64,000 nucleotides of DNA from positions 2,542,001-2,606,000 of the forward strand of contig NZ_CP016591.1 in NCBI RefSeq assembly GCF_001698205.1, read 5' to 3'. Below the pieces are notes generated by a model that was given only the letters and a program-made list of their open reading frames with translations, was not told the origin of the DNA and made no database searches. Origin of the DNA: Tsuneonella dongtanensis (GTDB lineage: Bacteria > Pseudomonadota > Alphaproteobacteria > Sphingomonadales > Sphingomonadaceae). Below are positions 43,368-53,304 of this stretch, in pieces; the stretch's first letter is position 1, and every line of letters begins with the position of its first letter. The translations under genes and the position numbers were made by a program.

Positions 43368-46066
43368 CAGAATTGTGTTCCTACGTTGAAGGTGAAGCGC
43401 TTGGTGTCGTCACCCGGCTGCTTCAAGAGCACTTGAGCAAAATCGATCCTGAACGGACCGAATGGCGAGTTCCAGTTGACGCCGATGCCGACGGACACGC
43501 GCGGCTTCGGGGAGTCGCCCAGGAAAACCTCGGTGAAGGGAGGCACGTTGTTGAGCAAAGGCGTGTTCGCCGTGCCGCCCGGTGCGGTCGGGCTCGTGAC
43601 GATGGTCGTCGTGGTCGTGCCGTCCGCGTTCGTGACCGTCTGGGAGAAGAGCGGGTTGCCGTTCACGTCGCGCTGCGGGAAATTGCATCCGGTCGGGAAG
43701 GTACAGTCGCGCACCAGATCTTGCGGATCGCGGAAATTGCTGCCCCACAGGGCGCCCACATCGACGAATACGGATGGGCGCAGGCCCAATTCCTTGACCC
43801 CGCTGCCGAGCGGAATCTCGATCTCGGCCCGGCCCAGGTAGTAGAAGTTGCCGCCAAGCGCGTCGTCGGACACCCGCTCCCGATCGGTGATGACCAGCGG
43901 GTTGGGGTTGTTGACGTCCGGACTGTCGGGATCGGCGATGATCGGCTGGCGCAGCACGCGCGGGCCAACGCCGCGAATGTCGAAACCGCGGATCTGCGGT
44001 TCGCCGAGGAAGAAGCGGTCGGTCAGCTGGACCCGTCCACCGCTCAGCGCCTTGATAGCGCCGCCCTCGCCCTGGACCGAGAAGATGAAGCCGCTGCCGA
44101 GCGGCCAGTATTGCGCAGCGCGGGCGCGCAAGCGACCATACTTGACCGATCCGCCGAGGCCGGCGAACTCGCCGGTGAGGGAGAAAGACCGGCCGCGCGT
44201 CGGGCGCAGGCGGCTGTCGAGCGTATCGTAGGCGAACGTCAGCCCGAGGATCGAACTGGTGCGGCTGCCGACCGCCTCGCACAGGTACCGCCCGGCAAGA
44301 AGCGGGTCGCACGTCAGGTTCGGCGGGCTGAGCCGGTCCGAGAAGAATTGGTTCTCGTCGAGCGACACGTCGTCGAAGTTGAGCGTGTAGCTGCCGATGA
44401 GCGAGGTGTACTCGGACAGCGGCACGCCGAGCCGCAGCTGGGCACCGGTCGTCGTCTGCTGGAAGGTCGTGTTGCGATCGTTGTTGAGGTAGTTGAAGCT
44501 GTTCAGATCGCGGCGATAGATGTCGACACCGGCCGAGATATTGCGGTCGAAGACATAGGGCTCCGAGAAGCTCAGGTTCGCGCTCTTCGAGTAGCGCGAG
44601 TAGTTGACGCCCGCGCCGACCGTCTGGCCGCGGCCGCGGAAGTTGCGCTGCTGGATAGAGGCGGCAAGAATGAAGCTCTCGATCGACGAGAAGCCGGCCG
44701 ACAGCTGGAGCTGGCCGGTCGCCTGCTCCTCCACGTTCGCCTCGAGCGCGATCCGGTCGGGCGTCGTGCCTTCCTTCTGCGAAACCTCGAAGTTCTCCTG
44801 GAAGAATCCCAGCGACTTGATCCGGTTCTCGGAACGCTTGACCTGCAACGAGTTGAACGCGTCGCCTTCGACGAGGCGGAATTCGCGCCGGATCACCTTG
44901 TCCTGGGTCAGCGTGTTGCCGTTGACGTCGATTCGCTCGACATAGACGCGGGGCGCCTCGCGCATGACGAAGGTGACCGACATCGTCAGGTCTTCCTTGT
45001 TCCGGCGGAACTGCGGTTCGACCTCCGCGAACGCGTAGCCGAACGTCCCGGCCAGTTCCTTGAACTGCTCCGAGGTATCTTCGACCAGCTTCGCGTCGTA
45101 CCATTCGCCGGTCTTCATCGGCAGGTTGCTGGTCAGCGCATCGCTCGAGAAGTCGCGCAGTTCGCTCGTCACCGCGACGTCGCCGAACTTGTAGCGTTCG
45201 CCTTCCTCGACGACGTAGGTGATGATGAAGTCGCGCTTGTCCGGGGTCAGCTCGGCGACGGCCGACACGACGCGGAAATCGGCATAGCCTTCGGTCAGAT
45301 AGAACTGGCGCAGCTTCTGCTGGTCGAATGCAAGGCGATCGGGGTCATAGCTCGTGCGGGACGAGAAGAAGCGCGTGGCGCGCGCCTGCTTGGTCAGCAT
45401 CTCGCTGCGCAACTCGCCGTCGGAGAACGCCTCGTTGCCGATGATGTTGATCTGGCGGACCTTGGATTTGGGTCCCTCGTTGATCTCGAACACGACGTCG
45501 ACGCGGTTCTGGCTGAGCTCGACCATCTTCGGTTCGACCGTGGCGGCAAAGCGGCCTTGGCGCTTGTAGAGCTCGACGATGCGCGCGACGTCGGCGCGGA
45601 CCTTCGAGCGGGTGAAGATCTGGCGCGGAGCAAGCTTGATCTCGGGGAGGATCTTGTCCTCCTTCAGGCGCTTGTTGCCCTCGAGCACGATGCGGTTGAT
45701 GACCGGGTTCTCGACCACGGTGATGACCACGTCGCCACCGTTGTTGACCACACTGGCGCTGGCGAACAGCTCGGTCGCGTAGAGGTCCTTCAGCGCCTGG
45801 TCGGCCGCCGCCTGGGTATAGGTCTGGCCCGGACGCAGCCGGATGTACGAGACGATCGTCGTCGGCTCGAGGCGCTGGGCCCCGCTGACCGCAACCGTGC
45901 GGATCACGTCGGGCTGGGGCGCGGCTTCCGCAGGCGTCTCGGCAGGGGCTTCCTGTGCGGCAACAGCCACCGGCATGCCGGCGAGCATCGTTCCGCAGAG
46001 CAGCGACAGGCCCAGACGTGCCAGACCCGGCCGGTTGGTGGTGCCGGCGATTTCGCTTGCCTTCAT
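43367..46066 (-). CDS. bamA: Outer-membrane protein assembly factor BamA
   Basis: An 899-residue Omp85 protein. A signal peptide ([20 protein letters not shown]) is followed by five POTRA domains (about residues 55-440; for example [60 protein letters not shown]) and a 16-strand barrel with the lid signature [11 protein letters not shown] and a C-terminal FTFNVGTQF ending in Phe. The start ATG 46066 (MKASEIAG) has a GGGAGT box and begins a proper signal peptide; the frame is open further upstream. Confidence 0.96.
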   Translation of the reverse strand: MKASEIAGTTNRPGLARLGLSLLCGTMLAGMPVAVAAQEAPAETPAEAAPQPDVIRTVAVSGAQRLEPTTIVSYIRLRPGQTYTQAAADQALKDLYATELFASASVVNNGGDVVITVVENPVINRIVLEGNKRLKEDKILPEIKLAPRQIFTRSKVRADVARIVELYKRQGRFAATVEPKMVELSQNRVDVVFEINEGPKSKVRQINIIGNEAFSDGELRSEMLTKQARATRFFSSRTSYDPDRLAFDQQKLRQFYLTEGYADFRVVSAVAELTPDKRDFIITYVVEEGERYKFGDVAVTSELRDFSSDALTSNLPMKTGEWYDAKLVEDTSEQFKELAGTFGYAFAEVEPQFRRNKEDLTMSVTFVMREAPRVYVERIDVNGNTLTQDKVIRREFRLVEGDAFNSLQVKRSENRIKSLGFFQENFEVSQKEGTTPDRIALEANVEEQATGQLQLSAGFSSIESFILAASIQQRNFRGRGQTVGAGVNYSRYSKSANLSFSEPYVFDRNISAGVDIYRRDLNSFNYLNNDRNTTFQQTTTGAQLRLGVPLSEYTSLIGSYTLNFDDVSLDENQFFSDRLSPPNLTCDPLLAGRYLCEAVGSRTSSILGLTFAYDTLDSRLRPTRGRSFSLTGEFAGLGGSVKYGRLRARAAQYWPLGSGFIFSVQGEGGAIKALSGGRVQLTDRFFLGEPQIRGFDIRGVGPRVLRQPIIADPDSPDVNNPNPLVITDRERVSDDALGGNFYYLGRAEIEIPLGSGVKELGLRPSVFVDVGALWGSNFRDPQDLVRDCTFPTGCNFPQRDVNGNPLFSQTVTNADGTTTTTIVTSPTAPGGTANTPLLNNVPPFTEVFLGDSPKPRVSVGIGVNWNSPFGPFRIDFAQVLLKQPGDDTKRFTFNVGTQF

Positions 46067-46247
46067 TGACGTGGGACTCCCGTCCATAAACCAATACATG
46101 CGCTCAGGTATGCTCCATGCGCCTGTCCGGATTGAGCCGGACGGCGAGTGCGCCGCCCTTGCCCCATACCCGGTCCCCAATCAAGCGGTGGAAGGGCTTT
46201 CATGCCCCATGCGGTAGCTGAACGCGTTCGATCCCTCGGCTGGCCTG

Positions 46248-47381
46248 CTACCGCCCGAAAATTGGCAGCGAGAGCAGGTCGTTGACCGTGACGAACAGCA
46301 TCAGCGCGAGGATTACCGCCACGCCGGCACGGAACGCCATCTCCTGACCGCGCGGACCCACCGGCTTCCGGCGGACAGCCTCTGCCGCGTAGAAAGCCAG
46401 GTGCCCGCCGTCGAGGGCAGGGATTGGCAAGAGGTTGATGAACGCCAAGTTAAGCGAGATCAGCGCGGCGAAGCCGACGAAGGCGACAGGGCCCAGGCTG
46501 AGCTGTTCGCCCGAGAACTTGGCGATCTTGATCGGCCCGCCGAGCTCGTCAACCGAGCGTTCCCCGGTCAGGATCTGCCCGATCCCGGTCAGCATCATGC
46601 GGACGAGGTTGACGCATTCCGTGAACCCGAGGCGCGTCGCCTCGACCGGTCCGACCGGCTCGTAGCGGATAGGGCTGGACCATACCCCGAGACGACCGAC
46701 GCGCGAGGCGTTGCCGAATCTGTCCGTTTCGACCGTGCTGCCGATCGTCAGCGGAATGCGCAGACGTTCGCCCTGACGCTCGACGCCGAGCACGATCGCC
46801 TTGCCGGGGTGCATCAGGACCTGCTCGGTAATGTCGCGGAATTCGCTGACTTCGCGCCCGTCGATAGCGACGATCCGGTCGCCCACGCGAACCCCCGCCG
46901 CCTCCGCAACCGAGCCTGCGGCGAACCGCTGCACCACGTTGGTTTCGCCCGGATCGACCTGCACCGGCTTGCCGATCATCATGAAGAACGCGGCGAATAT
47001 CGCCACCGCCACGATCAGGTTCGTCAGCGGTCCGGCGAGCACGATCAGCGCGCGCTGCCACAACGGCGCATGGTGGAAGCTGCCGTCGCGCTCGGCGGGC
47101 GTCATGGCCGCGATCACATCGGCATCGGGGATGCTCGCGGGGTTCATGTCCCCCTTGAACTGGCAATAGCCCCCCAGCGGCAACGCCGAGAGCTTCCAGC
47201 GTGTCCCACGCTTGTCGGTATATCCGACCAGCTCCTTGCCGAAGCCGACCGAAAACGCCTCGACCCCCACGCCGAACAGGCGCCCCATAATGTAGTGGCC
47301 GAATTCGTGCACGGTCACGAGCGGGCCGAGCAGCAGGACGAATCCGACGAGGTAGAACCAGAAAGGCGGCGATTCGATCAA
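46248..47381 (-). CDS. rseP: Site-2 membrane protease RseP
   Basis: A 377-residue intramembrane zinc metalloprotease. HEFGH in the first helix (LVTVHEFGHYIMGR) and NLLPIPALDGGH near the C-terminus form the active site; a PDZ domain (GSVAEAAGVRVGDRIVAIDG) lies between. It cleaves anti-sigma factors or signal peptide remnants in the membrane. The start is TTG at 47381, one base after the dxr stop. Between it and bamA there are 181 bases that contain a small hairpin (GTCCGG 46125-46130 with CCGGAC 46137-46142) and no gene. Confidence 0.95.
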   Translation of the reverse strand: MIESPPFWFYLVGFVLLLGPLVTVHEFGHYIMGRLFGVGVEAFSVGFGKELVGYTDKRGTRWKLSALPLGGYCQFKGDMNPASIPDADVIAAMTPAERDGSFHHAPLWQRALIVLAGPLTNLIVAVAIFAAFFMMIGKPVQVDPGETNVVQRFAAGSVAEAAGVRVGDRIVAIDGREVSEFRDITEQVLMHPGKAIVLGVERQGERLRIPLTIGSTVETDRFGNASRVGRLGVWSSPIRYEPVGPVEATRLGFTECVNLVRMMLTGIGQILTGERSVDELGGPIKIAKFSGEQLSLGPVAFVGFAALISLNLAFINLLPIPALDGGHLAFYAAEAVRRKPVGPRGQEMAFRAGVAVILALMLFVTVNDLLSLPIFGR

Positions 47382-47382
47382 T

Positions 47383-48534
47383 TCAGGCGAGCTCCATCAT
47401 CTCGGTTGCGCGTGCCCTCGCCTCGCTGTCCACTGCCAGCACTTCGTCGAGCGAAGCGGGGGCCGGCGGTAGTCCGCGCGCGAGCGTGCGTTCCACCGTT
47501 AGCGCAATTCGTGTGAACGCGATCTTGCCGGAAAGAAATGCCGCGACCGCCGATTCGTTGGCCGCGTTGAGCACGGCGGGCGCGGCCCCGCCCGCCTGTG
47601 CCGCCTCGCGCGCGAGGCGCGTGGCGGGAAAGCGGGCCTCGTCGGGTGCTTCAAACGTCAGCGAAGCGATCTGCACGAGATCGAGCGGCGGCATCGGCGT
47701 GTCCATCCTGCGCGGCCAGGCAAGGCAAGACGCGATGGGAACCCGCATGTCGCTGGGCCCGAGCTGCGCCAGCGTCGAACCGTCGCGGTACTCGACCATC
47801 GAGTGGATCACGCTTTGCGGGTGGACGACGATGCCGATCTTCTCGAGGCCGACCGGGAACAGGTGATGGGCCTCGATGAACTCCAGCCCCTTGTTCATCA
47901 TGGTCGCCGAATCGACGCTGATCTTGGCGCCCATGTCCCAGTTGGGGTGCGCGACCGCTTGCGCGGGGGTCGCCGCCGCGAGCTGCGCGTGCGTCCAGGT
48001 ACGGAAGGGCCCTCCGCTGGCGGTCAAGGTGATCTTGCGGACGTCCTCGATCCGGCCGCCCTGGAGGCACTGGAAGATGGCGTTGTGCTCGCTGTCGACC
48101 GGCAGGAGCGTTGCGCCCGTGCGGGCGACCGCGGCGGTCATGACCTCGCCGGCGGAAACCAGTGCTTCCTTGTTGGCGAGCGCGATGGTGCCGCCCTGCT
48201 CGATCGCCGCCATGACCGGGGCAAGGCCCGCGCAGCCGACGATCGCCGCGACGGTCAGATCAGCCCCGCGCGCGGCGGCTTCGACGAGTGCACCAGCGCC
48301 GCCGGCGGTCTCGATCCCGGTGCCCGACAACGAAGCGCGCAGCGCCGGGAGGCAGCTTTCGTCGGCAACCACGGCAAGGTCGACGTCGAACTCCCGCGCC
48401 AGCGCGGCGAGTTCATCCACGTTGCAGTTGGCCGTGAGCGCCACGACTTTCCATCGATCGCGGTTGCGACGAACCAGGTCGAGCGTGGATGCCCCCACCG
48501 AGCCGGTCGCTCCGAGGATGGAGATCGAGCGCAT
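47383..48534 (-). CDS. dxr: 1-deoxy-D-xylulose 5-phosphate reductoisomerase
   Basis: A 383-residue enzyme of the MEP isoprenoid pathway that makes 2-C-methyl-D-erythritol 4-phosphate with NADPH. The nucleotide site is SILGATGSVGASTLDLVRRN; NKEALVSAGE and PVDSEHNAIFQCL hold metal and substrate ligands. Its ATG overlaps the cdsA stop (ATGA). Confidence 0.96.
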   Translation of the reverse strand: MRSISILGATGSVGASTLDLVRRNRDRWKVVALTANCNVDELAALAREFDVDLAVVADESCLPALRASLSGTGIETAGGAGALVEAAARGADLTVAAIVGCAGLAPVMAAIEQGGTIALANKEALVSAGEVMTAAVARTGATLLPVDSEHNAIFQCLQGGRIEDVRKITLTASGGPFRTWTHAQLAAATPAQAVAHPNWDMGAKISVDSATMMNKGLEFIEAHHLFPVGLEKIGIVVHPQSVIHSMVEYRDGSTLAQLGPSDMRVPIASCLAWPRRMDTPMPPLDLVQIASLTFEAPDEARFPATRLAREAAQAGGAAPAVLNAANESAVAAFLSGKIAFTRIALTVERTLARGLPPAPASLDEVLAVDSEARARATEMMELA

Positions 48535-49250
48535 CAGTTGGCCGCTGCCGAGGCGAGCGCACCGACCGCGATCGCGACCGGCAGCATCCCGTCGATCCGG
48601 TCGAATACCCCGCCGTGACCGGGGATGAGCTTCGACGAATCCTTAACGCCGGCGCGGCGCTTCAGCCACGATTCGAAGAAGTCGCCCATCTGCGCGAGGA
48701 CGGCGAGCCCGGCTCCCGTCAGCGCCGCGCCGCCGAGGTTCTCGGCCGACAGCGCAAGGCCCAGATCGAAGCGCGGCCCGACGATCCCGCCGTCGATTGA
48801 GACGACCCACAGGACCACCCACAGTGCAGCCCCGGCCATCCCGCCCACGAGGCCGGCCCAGGTCTTCGAAGGACTGATCGAAGGCGCGATCTTGGGTCCG
48901 CCGATCGCCCGCCCGGCGAAATAGGCGAACGTATCGGTGAACACGGTCACCCCGACGATGAGCACGATGAGGAAGTCGCCCGCGCCGACCAGGACACCGC
49001 CGGCCAGCAGGAAATATATCGCGCCCGCAATGATTGCCGCGAGCCGGTAGCCGATAAACGGGGTCGCTCCGACGACGAGAAGGACGAACTCGACGAACGC
49101 GACGAAGGCGACGATCGCCACGAAAGCATCGAACACCGCACCGCCTATAACGAGCGTGCCGATCGCAAGGGCGAGCATGACCACTGCCGATGCCAGCCGC
49201 ACCGGCAGGTCGCTGTTCTTGCGTTGCGGCGCGGCCTCAGCGTCCGCCAT
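48534..49250 (-). CDS. cdsA: Phosphatidate cytidylyltransferase
   Basis: A 238-residue membrane enzyme that makes CDP-diacylglycerol from phosphatidate and CTP. The signature S-x-L-K-R-x4-K-D-x2-K-x-I-P-G-H-G-G-x-x-D-R-x-D is complete in [20 protein letters not shown] followed by [19 protein letters not shown] is the other motif. ATG at 49250 has a GGGAGAG box and lies inside the end of uppS (14-base overlap). It supplies PssA and PgsA, also encoded in this window. Confidence 0.95.
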   Translation of the reverse strand: MADAEAAPQRKNSDLPVRLASAVVMLALAIGTLVIGGAVFDAFVAIVAFVAFVEFVLLVVGATPFIGYRLAAIIAGAIYFLLAGGVLVGAGDFLIVLIVGVTVFTDTFAYFAGRAIGGPKIAPSISPSKTWAGLVGGMAGAALWVVLWVVSIDGGIVGPRFDLGLALSAENLGGAALTGAGLAVLAQMGDFFESWLKRRAGVKDSSKLIPGHGGVFDRIDGMLPVAIAVGALASAAAN

Positions 49251-49920
49251 AGCGTCTCTCCCGTTGCGCGAAGTCCGCAAGCGCCTGCTGAAGGTGTGCA
49301 GGCGTGAAATCTGGCCAGAGCGTATCGACGAACATCATTTCGGCATAGGCGCACTGCCACAGCAGGAAGTTCGACAGCCGCACTTCTCCGCTGGTGCGGA
49401 TCAGCAGGTCCAGTGGCGGCAGCGATGCACTATCGAGATGCCGTTCGATCGCCTCGGCCGTGATCGCACCTTCCGCCGCGGCCTTCCCGGCCGCGCGGGC
49501 GATCTCCTGCTGCGATCCGTAGTTCAGCGCCACGGCCAGCGTCCGCGATCCGCCGGATGTCTTGTCCAACGCGTCTTCGAGCATCGTCACGATGTCGGGC
49601 GCGAGCCCGCGCCAGTCGCCGAGGATGTGGAGTCTGACGTCGTTGGCGACGAATTCGTCAAGGTCGGACCTGATGAATTTCCGCATCAGGTTCATCAGGT
49701 CACCGACCTCGTCCTCCGGACGGCGCCAGTTCTCGGTGCTGAATGCGTAGAGCGTCAGGCACTCGATCGGGGTGTCCTTGAGCGAGCGGACCAGGTTGCG
49801 CACCGCCTCGACACCGCGCTGGTGCCCGAGCGCGCGCGGCATGTGCCGGGCCTTCGCCCAGCGTCCGTTGCCGTCCATGATGATCGCGACGTGACGTGCG
49901 ACTCCGTCTCCGTCCGTCAT
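49237..49920 (-). CDS. uppS: Undecaprenyl (isoprenyl) diphosphate synthase
   Basis: A 227-residue cis-prenyltransferase that makes the C55 carrier lipid for peptidoglycan and polysaccharides. The catalytic Asp is in [27 protein letters not shown] and [20 protein letters not shown] are conserved. ATG 49920 with GGAG 7 bases before it is preferred to the preceding GTG. Confidence 0.96.
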   Translation of the reverse strand: MTDGDGVARHVAIIMDGNGRWAKARHMPRALGHQRGVEAVRNLVRSLKDTPIECLTLYAFSTENWRRPEDEVGDLMNLMRKFIRSDLDEFVANDVRLHILGDWRGLAPDIVTMLEDALDKTSGGSRTLAVALNYGSQQEIARAAGKAAAEGAITAEAIERHLDSASLPPLDLLIRTSGEVRLSNFLLWQCAYAEMMFVDTLWPDFTPAHLQQALADFAQRERRYGGR

Positions 49921-49960
49921 CACTCCGCTCCGGCGCCCTGCCTGGAAGGACGGAAAAACC

Positions 49961-50518
49961 TCACTGCGAGAGGATTTCCTTCACCTTCGCCGCGACCACG
50001 GTGTCGGTTTCGGCGACATGGGTGTCGGTGAGTTTCTGAACGTCGTCCTCCGACCGCTTGCGGTCGTCCTCGGAGATGTCCTTCTTCTTCTCGTCGTCCT
50101 TCAGCGCTTCCATGCCGTCGCGGCGGACGTTGCGGATCGCGATCTTGGCCTTCTCGCCGTATTCGCCGGCGAGCTTGGCGAGCTCCTTGCGGCGTTCCTG
50201 CGTCAAGTCCGGCAGCGGCAGACGCAGGGTCTGGCCGTCGATCATCGGATTGAGGCCGAGATTCGCCTTGGCGATGCCTTTCTCGACCGCGGTGAGGTTC
50301 GACTTGTCCCACACCTGCACGCTCAGCATGCGCGGTTCGGGCGCCGAGACGGTCGCCACCTGATTGAGCGGCATCATCGCGCCGTAGACCTCGACCACCA
50401 CCGGATCGAGCAAGCTGGTGTTCGCGCGCCCGGTCCGCAGGCCCGAGAGGTCGCCCTTGAGGCTCTCCACCGCGCCCTTCATCCGCCGCTCGATGTCGGC
50501 CTTGTCGTACTTCGCCAT
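49961..50518 (-). CDS. frr: Ribosome recycling factor
   Basis: A 185-residue factor that splits post-termination ribosomes with EF-G. LSGLRTGRANTSLLDPVVVE, VQVWDKSNLTAVEKGIAKAN and LPLPDLTQERRKELAKLAGE are family landmarks. ATG at 50518 lies 2 bases after the pyrH stop. Confidence 0.97.
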   Translation of the reverse strand: MAKYDKADIERRMKGAVESLKGDLSGLRTGRANTSLLDPVVVEVYGAMMPLNQVATVSAPEPRMLSVQVWDKSNLTAVEKGIAKANLGLNPMIDGQTLRLPLPDLTQERRKELAKLAGEYGEKAKIAIRNVRRDGMEALKDDEKKKDISEDDRKRSEDDVQKLTDTHVAETDTVVAAKVKEILSQ

Positions 50519-50520
50519 GA

Positions 50521-51240
50521 TCAGCTTCCCTGCACTATCGTCTGGACGCCCTCGCCCTTGAGGACTTTGGCGAGATTGCCCTGTTCGCGGATCGAGAAGA
50601 CCACGATAGGGATCCCGTTGTCGCGGCACAGCGCGACGGCCGAGGCATCCATCACCTTGAGATTGTCTGCCAATACCTTGTCGTAAGTGACGGTATCGAA
50701 ACGCTTTGCATCCGGGTTCTTCTTGGGATCGCTGTCGTAGACCCCGTCCACGCTGGTGCCCTTGAAGAGCGCGTCGCACTTCATTTCCGCGGCCCGCAGC
50801 GCCGCTCCGCTGTCGGTCGTGAAATAGGGCGCGCCGACGCCAGCGGCGAAGATCACCACGCGGCCTTTCTCGAGATGCCGTTCGGCGCGGCGACGGATCA
50901 CCGGCTCGCACACCTGGTCCATCTCGATCGCCGACTGGACGCGGGTCTGGACGCCCAGCTGCTCCAGCGCGCTCTGCATCGCCAGTGCGTTCATGACGGT
51001 GGCGAGCATGCCCATGTAATCGGCCTGCGCGCGGTCCATGCCCTGGGCTGCCCCGGCCATGCCGCGGAAGATGTTCCCCCCGCCGATGACCAGGCAGACC
51101 TCGAGGCCGGTGTCCTTGGCCGCCTTCACTTCCTTGGCGAGCTCGGCGACGAAGGAGGGATCGATGCCGAACTGCTGGCCGCCCATGAGCACTTCGCCCG
51201 ACAGCTTCAAAAGAACGCGCTTGTATCTCGGCGTAGCCAC
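50521..51240 (-). CDS. pyrH: UMP kinase
   Basis: A 239-residue amino-acid-kinase-fold enzyme that phosphorylates [36 protein letters not shown] and [12 protein letters not shown] are the conserved blocks. The start is GTG at 51240. In many proteobacteria it directly follows tsf; here two plus-strand genes separate them, and pyrH heads its own operon. Confidence 0.96.
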   Translation of the reverse strand: MATPRYKRVLLKLSGEVLMGGQQFGIDPSFVAELAKEVKAAKDTGLEVCLVIGGGNIFRGMAGAAQGMDRAQADYMGMLATVMNALAMQSALEQLGVQTRVQSAIEMDQVCEPVIRRRAERHLEKGRVVIFAAGVGAPYFTTDSGAALRAAEMKCDALFKGTSVDGVYDSDPKKNPDAKRFDTVTYDKVLADNLKVMDASAVALCRDNGIPIVVFSIREQGNLAKVLKGEGVQTIVQGS

Positions 51241-51334
51241 GGGCTGGCGAAATCCCTATTGTTCACGGAGGTGGGGGCTCCCTTAGCGAGCAACCGTCAG
51301 GGGCGCAAAGGGAAAGCCGGGAAGGCGGCCTGTC

Positions 51335-52393
51335 ATGAAACGCAAGGTATCGCTTGCAGCAGCGGTCGTCGTTCTTCTGGGCCTGGTGGTGGCCTTTGCC
51401 TTTCAGGCGCAAATCGGCGGGTGGATCTACGACCGCGCGGTGGGATCCCGGATCGCGGCACCACCGCTCGAAAGCGCATCGGGGCTTGCGGTCGGCCTGT
51501 GCGGAACGGGTTCTCCCATGCCGGGGTCCAACCGCGCCGGAGCGTGCACCGTGGTCCTCGCCGGCTCGCAAGCCATTGTCGTCGATATGGGCGAAGGCGG
51601 TGCCGCCAACCTGACCCGCATGGGCATCGATCCCGGGCGCATCGATGCCGTGCTCCTGACCCATTTCCATTCCGACCACATCGATGGCCTCGGACCGCTC
51701 AACCTGCTCCACTGGACAGGCGTCGCGGACCGGGAGCCGCTTGCGCTCCATGGGCCTCCCGGCGTGGAGCGCGTGGCGGAGGGCTTCAACCTCGCCTACA
51801 CCCATGACCATGGCTACCGCGTGGCCCATCATGGCGAGGCGATCGCACCGCCCGCTGGCGGCACTTTCAGGGCCGTGCCGTTCGAGATGCCTGCCGGACC
51901 GACGGTCGTTTTCCGGAAGGACGGACTGACCGTGACAGCGTTTCCGGTCGACCACCGACCCGTCACGCCCGCTGTCGGCTATCGCTTCGACTACAAGGGG
52001 CGGTCGGTCGTGATCAGCGGCGATACCGCGCAGTCGGTCTCGCTCGAACGCGCCGCCAGGGGCGCAGACCTGCTCGTCCACGAGGCGCTGCAGCCGGTGA
52101 TGGTGTCGTCGCTGACCCGTGCTCTCGACAAGGTGGGCCGCAAGAACACGGCGCAGATCACCCGCGACATCCTCGATTACCACGCGACGCCCGAGCAGGC
52201 GGCCGAGAGCGCGCAGCGCGCAGGCGTCCGGCACCTCGTGCTGACCCACATCGTGCCGCCTCTTCCCAGCCGTCTTTTCTACCCCGCGTTCCTCCGCGAT
52301 GCAGAGGGCCGGTTCGACGGTCCGATCACGGTAGGCGACGACGGGGTGGTTTTCATGCTCCCCGCCGGCAGCAGCGAAGTAACGGTGCGCTAG
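51335..52393 (+). CDS. Secreted or membrane-anchored metallo-beta-lactamase-fold hydrolase
   Basis: 352 residues. An N-terminal membrane segment (LAAAVVVLLGLVVAFAFQAQ) precedes an RNase Z/arylsulfatase-like fold: LCGTGSPMPGSNRAGACTVV at the front, LTHFHSDHIDGLGPLNLL with the HxHxDH zinc site, VVISGDTAQSVSL with the bridging Asp and LVLTHIVPPL with the last His. The exported location argues against tRNA processing and for a small-molecule ester or phosphodiester. It forms a two-gene unit with the metallophosphoesterase, 5 bases downstream. Confidence 0.85.
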   Translation: MKRKVSLAAAVVVLLGLVVAFAFQAQIGGWIYDRAVGSRIAAPPLESASGLAVGLCGTGSPMPGSNRAGACTVVLAGSQAIVVDMGEGGAANLTRMGIDPGRIDAVLLTHFHSDHIDGLGPLNLLHWTGVADREPLALHGPPGVERVAEGFNLAYTHDHGYRVAHHGEAIAPPAGGTFRAVPFEMPAGPTVVFRKDGLTVTAFPVDHRPVTPAVGYRFDYKGRSVVISGDTAQSVSLERAARGADLLVHEALQPVMVSSLTRALDKVGRKNTAQITRDILDYHATPEQAAESAQRAGVRHLVLTHIVPPLPSRLFYPAFLRDAEGRFDGPITVGDDGVVFMLPAGSSEVTVR

Positions 52394-52398
52394 CGGAA

Positions 52399-53283
52399 AT
52401 GCCCTCGGCCCCTCGTAGGCGCGCCTGGTTCAAGCGCGCCGCAATCCTGCTTGTAATCGTTGCTTCCGCCTTCGCGGCAAAGGCCTGGCACGACACGATG
52501 CGCGATCCTGTCGTGAAACGGCTGACGGTCACGCTGCCGATGGTGGAAGGCCCGCGAACGCCCGGCCGGATCGTCCTGTTGACCGACATCCACGTCGCAG
52601 GGCCCGACATGCCGCCTGCGCGGCTCGCGCGGATCGTGCGACAGGTGAATGCGCTGAAACCGGACCTGGTGGTCCTTGCCGGCGATTTCGTGAGCGACAA
52701 GCGCACGGCGACGCGCCACTATTCGACCCGCCAGACGGTGGCCCCACTGGCGTATCTCGACCGGCAGGCGATCAAGCTCGCGGTGCCCGGCAACCACGAC
52801 CACTGGCGCGATGTCGAGGAACTGGAGCGCGAACTGGCGCGGGTGAGCATCGGCGTGCTCCGGAACGATGTGGTCAACGTCGGCGGGCTGCTCGTCGCGG
52901 GGCTCGACGACGATTACACCGGCCAAGCCGACGTGAGAAAGGTCACACGCAAGTTCACGGCCATGGGGCGCGGCGGGCTCGTACTGAGCCATAGCCCCGA
53001 CACATTTCCCCGTCTTCCCGGGTCAACCGGTCTCATGCTCGCCGGTCATACCCACTGTGGGCAGATCGGGTGGCCTTGGGGCGGGTCGCCCGCGCCGATG
53101 TCCGAGTATGGCCAGCGCTATGCCTGCGGCGCCGTGCGAGAGAACGGGAACACGCTCGTGACCAGCGCGGGCCTCGGCACCAGCGTGCTACCCTTCCGCC
53201 TGTTCACTCAGCCCGAGATCTGGCTGATCGAAGTGCGGCCCGCGCCAACGAAAACGGCCGCCGGATCGCTCCGGCGGCCGTAA
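52399..53283 (+). CDS. Membrane-anchored metallophosphoesterase
   Basis: 294 residues with one N-terminal anchor (AAILLVIVASAFAAKAW) and a calcineurin-type fold: LLTDIHVAGPD (DxH), VLAGDFVSD (GD), VPGNHDHW (GNHD) and MLAGHTHCGQIGWPWGG (GHTH). Similarity is to the YkuE/YaeI group, some of which cleave the pyrophosphate of UDP-2,3-diacylglucosamine. Lipid A genes are missing from the window, so that substrate is doubtful. Its last codons double as one arm of the tsf terminator. Confidence 0.87.
   Translation: MPSAPRRRAWFKRAAILLVIVASAFAAKAWHDTMRDPVVKRLTVTLPMVEGPRTPGRIVLLTDIHVAGPDMPPARLARIVRQVNALKPDLVVLAGDFVSDKRTATRHYSTRQTVAPLAYLDRQAIKLAVPGNHDHWRDVEELERELARVSIGVLRNDVVNVGGLLVAGLDDDYTGQADVRKVTRKFTAMGRGGLVLSHSPDTFPRLPGSTGLMLAGHTHCGQIGWPWGGSPAPMSEYGQRYACGAVRENGNTLVTSAGLGTSVLPFRLFTQPEIWLIEVRPAPTKTAAGSLRRP
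53254..53281 (-). terminator. Terminator of tsf, inside the end of the convergent gene
   Basis: ACGGCCGCCGGA (53254-53265) and TCCGGCGGCCGT (53270-53281) make a 12-bp stem with loop TCGC. On the minus strand TTTTCG follows, as expected after tsf (stop at 53305). The stem is also coding sequence for the last residues of the metallophosphoesterase. Confidence 0.85.
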
Positions 53284-53304
53284 TCGGTTTGCTAGCGTCG
53301 AGGA

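Noticed and set aside
43373-46069. An 898-codon open frame on the plus strand opposite bamA
   Set aside because: It mirrors bamA almost exactly and has no family motifs or start signal; long antisense frames are expected at this GC content.
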